A stretch of DNA of 25,081 nucleotides from contig JAQGAU010000666.1 of the NCBI GenBank assembly GCA_034698045.1, positions 1 to 25,081 on the forward strand, in the 5' to 3' direction. This document shows, in pieces, positions 19,613 through 25,081 of this stretch (the first letter of the stretch is position 1; each line of letters begins with the position of its first letter). The notes under the pieces are model-generated. The model had not been told where the DNA came from, ran no database searches, and was given only the letters and a program-made list of their open reading frames with translations. This DNA comes from Paramacrobiotus richtersi. Taxonomy: Eukaryota; Tardigrada; Eutardigrada; Parachela; Macrobiotidae. Both the position numbers and the translations under genes were made by a program.

Positions 19613-21783
19613 ACGGCATGGGTGGTCCTCGTGGCTACGGTTTCCGCTAGCCCCACACCCAGTGACCTTTCCATCCAAGACAACCCAACAGCCATTAAAC
19701 CAGTTTTGTTCAATGAAGTCTCCAGAAACATTCGATCGGTTAACTTTGGAGAGGATGGATTCTGGGAGAATACCATGCGGGACGTAATAGGCGCTGGAGT
19801 CAAGCAAATCCCATATGCTGGCGATGTCATCCGGTCCATTCTCCTAGCCTTCTGGCCAGAGAATAAGCCCAACATTTGGCTGCAGATAAAGGACCGTGTA
19901 GAAAGCCTCATTGACCACAAGCTCAAAGATTTCGAAGATTTTCTGCATTTGTCGGATTTGGATGCCTTGAAGTTAAGAATGCAAGAATACCACAATGACA
20001 ATATACAGGAGAAAGGTATTACGTTGAATGGGATTCTGGGAAAGTGTATGGACGTTTTTGCCCGGTTGGATCGCAGTCCTAATCGCAATCAAACGTTTGT
20101 ATTTGCGATTAATTTGGCCTATGTGCATATGGCGGCACTACGGGAAAGGTACTTGTTCGGCGAGAAAATGTATCCTAATCAGCCATCTGGAAAAGCTCAG
20201 TGGCTTAAAGACATGCAGATATGGTTGGCTCGATACTGGAAGTTTGTCGAGAGTTCGTTCACCAAATGGCAATCATGGAGGTAATGTTATAAGGTTATTT
20301 ATTATATACCATAACCCAATTACAAATAAACATTTCTTGATAAGGGAAGTTTGGTTTAATCAGTTTCGTATCCAGTGGTAAATTTAGTTTATATAATTAT
20401 ATAAATTAAACGATTATTTTACATATATAATTTTATATACAGTTTTATACCATTATTTCTGATAAAAGTTACGGTATCGTTTCGAACTCTTTGACCGCAC
20501 AACAAAATTCTTTTTAGAATGGAAAAGCTGGAACTTGAAGAATGGGTTACCACGCATGGCATGGCGTTACCTCCGTTTTTTCAATACCACTGCCATATGA
20601 AGCTAACGGACAAATTAATCGACGTAATCATTTCCGAAATGGAAGAGGTCCTTTGCTCCGTGAAAAAACGCTTCAATCGACAGGCCATGCTAATTCAGCA
20701 GGCGTACTACGCTCGCGAGGAATTTGCTATGATCAGCGTGGTATCAAAGATGTTCGTGCTGCATCAGTATATTCCGGGTTATGAAAGTCTTGGTCCGTAT
20801 TCTGGGCAGTATCCCGAGCTGACACTGGGGCCCATCCAACCAACAACATACAGGGTGTCTCCACCGCATTACCCGATTACTACGGATCTCAATCGTCATT
20901 TGCACCTATGCAGTCCGGAAATGGGGAATGTGGAGCGCAAGAATGTGACCAAAGTGGTCGTTCGCAGCTGGAACTGGGTCGATGGGATGCAAGTTTTTTA
21001 CGAGAACGGTACGAATCCGTACGATCTCCGATATAGGTGTAGAATAAGTAGCGATATAAGTAGCATTTACAAGCTTAAGGCGATGAAACTGGAACGTAAT
21101 GAGTATAGTATTAACTATAACGATCATTGTGCACAATGGGTGCCAAGCTATATAGCCTGGTTGCTGTACTTTGATACATAAATATATACTGGGTCAGTAT
21201 TCACCGACAATCAAAAGCTTATGCCTGTAACAGTACTGAATACCACAATCTGCACCTCCATTAAATCTCTCTCCTTAAATGCCGTCCACTCACTTTGAGT
21301 CGTTCGTGTGCCTCGAACCCATTCGTGTTACCGGTCTTTAGCATTGTACATACTCTTCGGTTCTCAGGTGCGGATAGCTTTGTTGGTAAAAGCGATGGCG
21401 GAGCCGAAAAATCAATGACATTCGAACCCAGAACAGCTAAATGCTTGTCATCAATCAAGTGGAAATTCAGCCAGGGTTGGGAGAATCTAATTTCTGTGAC
21501 CTTGACGGCAGGCGATGGAAGCACAAGCCCAGAAATGGGTAACATCCAGGGAATGGCTGATATCGAATTGACCATGTCGTCACCGGCCATGTACTGTATT
21601 ACACAGATTGCACTGTGTGACGGTGCTAACCCGCGTTCTGTCACCGGGGTCCAGGTGATCCACGGTCTGCCGAATGGAACCATCGCCGCGCCACAGCCGT
21701 TGACCGATGGTCTCAGTATGTTGTCTGAAAGGCCGAGTGGAAACAGTTTAAAGTCACGTGTTTATTTGGTCGACACGTACTAA
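19613..21783 (+). CDS. Cry delta-endotoxin-like protein with jacalin-like domain (5' exon not placed)
   Basis: Three exons: 19613-20280, 20518-21008 and 21368-21783; introns are phase 2 (237 nt) and phase 1 (359 nt). The model gives 524 aa plus an unplaced first exon, because a stop lies in frame just before the TTTAG acceptor at 19612. Exon 1 here begins with the hydrophobic end of a signal peptide (WVVLVATVSA), so the product is probably secreted. The segment from about 19700 to 20820 is helical and follows domain I of bacterial Cry toxins: an early AFWPE element with a long amphipathic helix, a central NLAYVHMAALRERYLFG helix matching the hydrophobic helix-5 region, and a terminal helix with an IPGYESLGPY-type connector. 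From about 20950 the pattern is jacalin-like beta-prism (VDGMQVFYENG, then GGAEKSMTF across the junction). Cry domain II is also a beta-prism; no domain III is evident. Pore formation is the family role; activity here is unproven. Sushi or other animal domains are absent. Confidence 0.6.
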
Positions 21784-21911
21784 AAAATGCGCTCTTATTT
21801 TGTCATTATTCTTACAGACTCTTGCTTATGTTTAATTCGTCTATAGTTTGTCATTACACATTTCTGGAGAATGTCAGGTCCTTATGTGGCATGCTTGCGA
21901 CCGTAGTTTTT

Positions 21912-21917
21912 AATAAA
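21912..21917 (+). terminator. Poly(A) signal of the Cry-like gene
   Basis: AATAAA lies about 130 nt after the stop at 21781-21783, which supports a eukaryotic transcript ending here. Confidence 0.5.
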
Positions 21918-22378
21918 GTATCACAAACACCCGTTGTTAAAACACTCTGAGAACTGAAGGAAATCATAGTTATCAGACTTAATTGAGCAGTTTTGACCCA
22001 CTTGTCGGCATATGTGTACGATGGAGTGCCCCGAATTGACCCGAAGCAGTCGTCAGATTTCCTTTTCTTGTAGCGTAATGCTTTCGGAAAGCCAGAATGA
22101 TATCGATTGTAATAATTCAGCGGCGGAATTGATCTGATTCAGTCTACGAAAAGCGAATCGTCATAATATGGTAGGTACTCTGCAACCTACGATTCACATG
22201 CCGGTCACGTTCGTGGAATGTCTTATATAATACCTGACGGATTTTCGTTCTGCAATGCTTCTTAATTATAATCCAGGAAGATAGATAGTGCACCACCTGG
22301 GGTATCGTTAGTTATTGTAACGCCGTGCGGAGTACATCTGCTGCGTAAGTACTACTGTGCATCAAAGTTTCTGTTCTT

Positions 22379-22384
22379 TTTATT
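22379..22384 (-). terminator. Possible poly(A) signal of the zinc-finger gene
   Basis: TTTATT on the plus strand (AATAAA on the minus strand) lies about 250 nt past the stop of the minus-strand zinc-finger gene. Position only. Confidence 0.3.
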
Positions 22385-22631
22385 GTCGCACGGTACACGA
22401 CCAATGTCGCATTACTGTAACCTGCACATTCTGCAGATACATGTAGTATGTGTGTATTGTATGAGTAGTAAAAACTATTTACAGCTGTTATTTCCCGAAA
22501 GGCACATATGGAACAGAACGAAATGTAAACTACAGACATTTCTATCAAAAACAACGGAAAGTAACTATTTTCGTTAACAACGTGCACAGTATCCATCGCA
22601 CACCACTTCATAGCTAAAGCGCAGCTGCAAC

Positions 22632-24922
22632 TTAGGAACAATGTGGCGAAGATAAGGAAACCGACCCACTCCCCGATATCGGGGGCGACAACACCGTGAA
22701 AAATGTCGAAGGAAACTGCGCCGTGTGCAACAACCCCGCAGCCACTTCCGGTGCTTCTCCTCCGCTAAACGCACCGCCTCGGTGGGGCGGAATGTTCGCA
22801 AACATGGCTGGCATGGCAAGGTGTTGACCGTGGAGATCTGGTGGTTCAGATCGACGAGGGGATCCCGGAATCAAGGGATGAATGTGATTGGCCGAATGCA
22901 TACGGTGGAATGGTCCCAGACGACTGCTTCCACCCGCCTGAAAACAAAATGTGATATAAGTTTGAATATTACGATGAACGTGTCTGTCTGTACCGGAAGA
23001 ACGGCAGTTCCGGTGTCGGAATGTACAGTTGTGCAATGGTTATCACCGTTGTGATGATTATTACGGATAGCGGCTGTATCGACGCCTTGAGGTTGAGATT
23101 CCAGTTGTGCTGCGTTGTCCTGGTCCATTCTACGCTTTTTCTAGAAAATCATTCCCAATTACTTTAGTCATAATTACGGCAGTAAGTAAGTAAGCGGTTT
23201 GTCATCATTATACAGTTGTTTTCAGCTGCTGTTTTGTCGAAGTGGAAGCGACAAAGTCGGAAGCATATTATTATGATTTACACGGTAAAAATGCATAGCG
23301 CAAAATAAAATCAGAGTGTCGTAGTGTATGGGCTTACTGAGTCCGATCCAAATATGAAAGCAAGCATATGATAGAACACGAAAATCTTAACAGCAGTCTC
23401 CAGTAAACGCATTTCCTTTTGGTTTTACATAAATTAACAACCAATTGACTCATCAGATTAATACCTATGCAATGTTTTAAATAATCAACTACCAAAAATC
23501 TGGACTGCCTCAGATACTTGTTACCTCACACACTTACATTCAAATACTTCTACATCTAACAAATAAGACCTTACTATCATCTTAGTTCAGATTTGCAGCG
23601 TCTAAATATAACTTTGCAAACAATTGTATGAAACCGAAATTATAAACTAAAATACAATTATCATCAGGTTATTTCTGAAATGCTTGCGGTTTCGCTGCAT
23701 AAGGCACCGTTTCAAATAGATTAGCATTTCTCCCAGGATAATATAAAATAAAATACGGAAATTGCAAACAACGTCATTGAATCTATTCAGCTGCTCAACA
23801 GAACCCAAGCTTAAATTTCAGTAACATGGGACGGAGTTTACCTCGTGTTTTTCCATATGCAGCTTGAGATTCCGGCGTACTTTGGTCTTGTAATCACAAT
23901 CCCGGCAGTTGTAGGTGATGTTGGCGTGCTTGAGATCCATATGGCGCATTTTGGTTTTGTACACTTTGAACTTTTCATGACACACGTGACATTCGAAGCG
24001 CATCTGGCCCTCGTGCACCACACGGACATGCTCACGTAAAACCTCGGGAACTTTGAAATCCTTTCCACAATGCGAACATCTATCACCAATCCCGATATAA
24101 TCGTATTATGCCGTCAAATTTTCTCGCAAAAATATATTCTGGGTTTCGAAAAAAATGTTTGATAAATGTTTAACCAACAAAATTCAACGTAATGACACAT
24201 TGCACAATAAATCCTTTTTCTATTTTTTCTATTTGCCTTTACATTTATTTACTGTTTTTTTTATTTTTTTTATTTTGTTTGTGTAATTTCCATTTCAAAA
24301 CCAGATTTCATCCTTTTACTATGTATTTGCATTTACGGCGGATACTGATTTCATGCCCCAATTTCTAACAATATTCTTATTAATAAATTAAACATATATT
24401 TTTATTTATTAATATAGAAAGATTCGTTTATTTCACATTCCAAAATTTCTTCAGTATGTTAGACCTGTAACAACTACTGGTCAGAAATATAAATTACTTG
24501 TAACATTCGTTGGGTAGCTTCCGGAAAGTGGAAATATCCCGATGGTGTCCCATGTGGCGAACCATATTCAACCAGATCTTGCACACTTTCCCACACTCGG
24601 GACATTGAAATAAACGTTTTCCACTCCCTGTACCCCAACCAAAAGTCATTAATACAAAACAATAGATGAGATATTCGCTACAAATTTTGTTTAAAAATGC
24701 AAGAGGGATGTTATTTCATTCTGCATCCTTAGGTAATATTAAAGATAACAAAATCAACAAAAAATCATGATAACTGCCACAGAACCACCTTCGTCGACGG
24801 TATGACATTGTAGATGCAGATCCAACTCTTCTTGACAAGTCACATAGGTGTGCGGACACTCGGGACATTTGATCTTCAGAATATCGGCGCGTTTTCTTTT
24901 CCGGCGATTTTTCGAGCTATTC
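22632..24922 (-). CDS. C2H2 zinc-finger protein, 5' partial
   Basis: The 3' five exons of a nuclear C2H2 protein (317 aa in the window): 24922-24789, 24627-24498, 24079-23842, 23140-22994 and 22937-22632. Junction phases agree throughout (2, 1, 2, 0, 0). There are five fingers: CPEC...H..CH in the first exon after a basic patch (RRKRKR), CPECGKVC...HMGHH in the second, and three in tandem in the third (CSHCGKDF, CHVCHEKF, CRDCDYKTK). The next exon starts KKRR, a likely nuclear localisation signal, and runs into a Gln/Asn/His-rich stretch. The last exon is a Pro/Gly/Ser/His-rich tail of low complexity, typical of transcription factors. DNA binding is inferred from the fingers; the target is unknown. 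The first exon here begins in phase 2, so at least one upstream exon lies beyond the window edge. Confidence 0.8.
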
Positions 24923-25081
24923 CTGTAACAAAATCCGTCAGTATAATGCAGTTAGGCAGAAACTACTGCGCACCTAGCAGTCGCGCTGAATGAAAATGTG
25001 ACTTAAGGCCAATTCAGTGTCTCTCAAGATCCTGTATCTTGGGCCAACGGGCTGACGGGCCGGGAGACTATGAGTGCACAG
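24923..25081 (-). other. Intron sequence of the zinc-finger gene at the window edge
   Basis: The TTGTTACAG acceptor at 24923-24931 closes an intron whose 5' part runs off the window. In the remaining 150 nt I found no upstream exon with the needed phase 2; the one AG|GTGCGC candidate near 24973 has an in-frame stop close upstream. Confidence 0.45.

Larger units (their letters stand above)
21784..22631. other. Convergent 3' flanks of the Cry-like and zinc-finger genes
   Basis: It holds the 3' UTRs of two genes that converge. A 109-codon frame on the minus strand (22641-22312) overlaps the zinc-finger stop in another frame and shows no domain. I see nothing else. Confidence 0.5.

Noticed and set aside
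19609-20088. 159-codon frame on the minus strand
   Set aside because: It is the antisense shadow of the Cry-like exon, which has motifs, a signal-like start and phase-matched splice sites on the plus strand.
21009-21181. Continuation of the Cry-like exon to a stop at 21179-21181
   Set aside because: Reading through gives no beta-prism continuation, whereas splicing AACG|GTACGA to 21368 joins the two jacalin-like parts in phase. Intron retention as a minor isoform cannot be excluded.
22312-22641. 109-codon minus-strand frame downstream of the zinc-finger stop
   Set aside because: It has no domain and lies in the 3' UTR of the zinc-finger gene, overlapping its stop in another frame.
24474-24662. 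62-codon minus-strand frame
   Set aside because: It is in the wrong frame across a true zinc-finger exon (24627-24498), whose own frame gives CPECGKVC...HMGHH and phase-matched splice sites.

Overview
The window is nuclear DNA of a compact invertebrate genome. The genes have short GT-AG introns (55-130 nt is common), AATAAA poly(A) signals, signal peptides and animal-only protein families. A gustatory-receptor-like gene with C-terminal phase-0 introns, a Mesh-type junction protein (NIDO-TIG-AMOP-VWD-sushi-TM), divergent class A GPCRs and a C2H2 zinc-finger gene point to an ecdysozoan. A tardigrade fits best, but that is inference and no sequence search was possible. All gene models were assembled by eye from reading frame, splice consensus and intron phase. 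Every multi-exon model below keeps an open frame across all of its junctions.

Layout. 1-962: no clear gene. 963-2094 (+) and 3371-5451 (+): tandem paralogous orphan class A GPCRs sharing a phase-0 intron inside the TM7 NP motif. 5813-7536 (-): a secreted protein resembling a TGF-beta superfamily propeptide that stops before any cystine-knot ligand domain. 7537-9604: mostly non-coding. 9605-15145 (-): a 14-exon, 1149-residue Mesh/SUSD2-like membrane protein, with a 15-bp inverted-repeat element in its second intron. 15146-16975: no gene. 16976-18419 (+): a gustatory-receptor-like 7TM protein, followed by an isolated exon (18506-18688) that looks like a decayed copy of its penultimate exon. 18754-19475 (-): a doubtful gene. 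19613-21783 (+): a secreted protein with a helical domain like the pore-forming domain I of bacterial crystal (Cry) delta-endotoxins plus a jacalin-like beta-prism domain, split by introns. 22632-24922 (-): the 3' part of a C2H2 zinc-finger gene whose 5' end lies beyond the window.

The genes do not form a pathway. Several concern the cell surface and secretion: chemosensation or signalling (two GPCRs, one GR-like), epithelial junctions (Mesh-like), ligand handling (propeptide-like) and possible membrane attack or defence (Cry-like). The strongest candidates for something new are the intron-containing Cry-like protein with a beta-prism tail and the propeptide-only TGF-beta relative.
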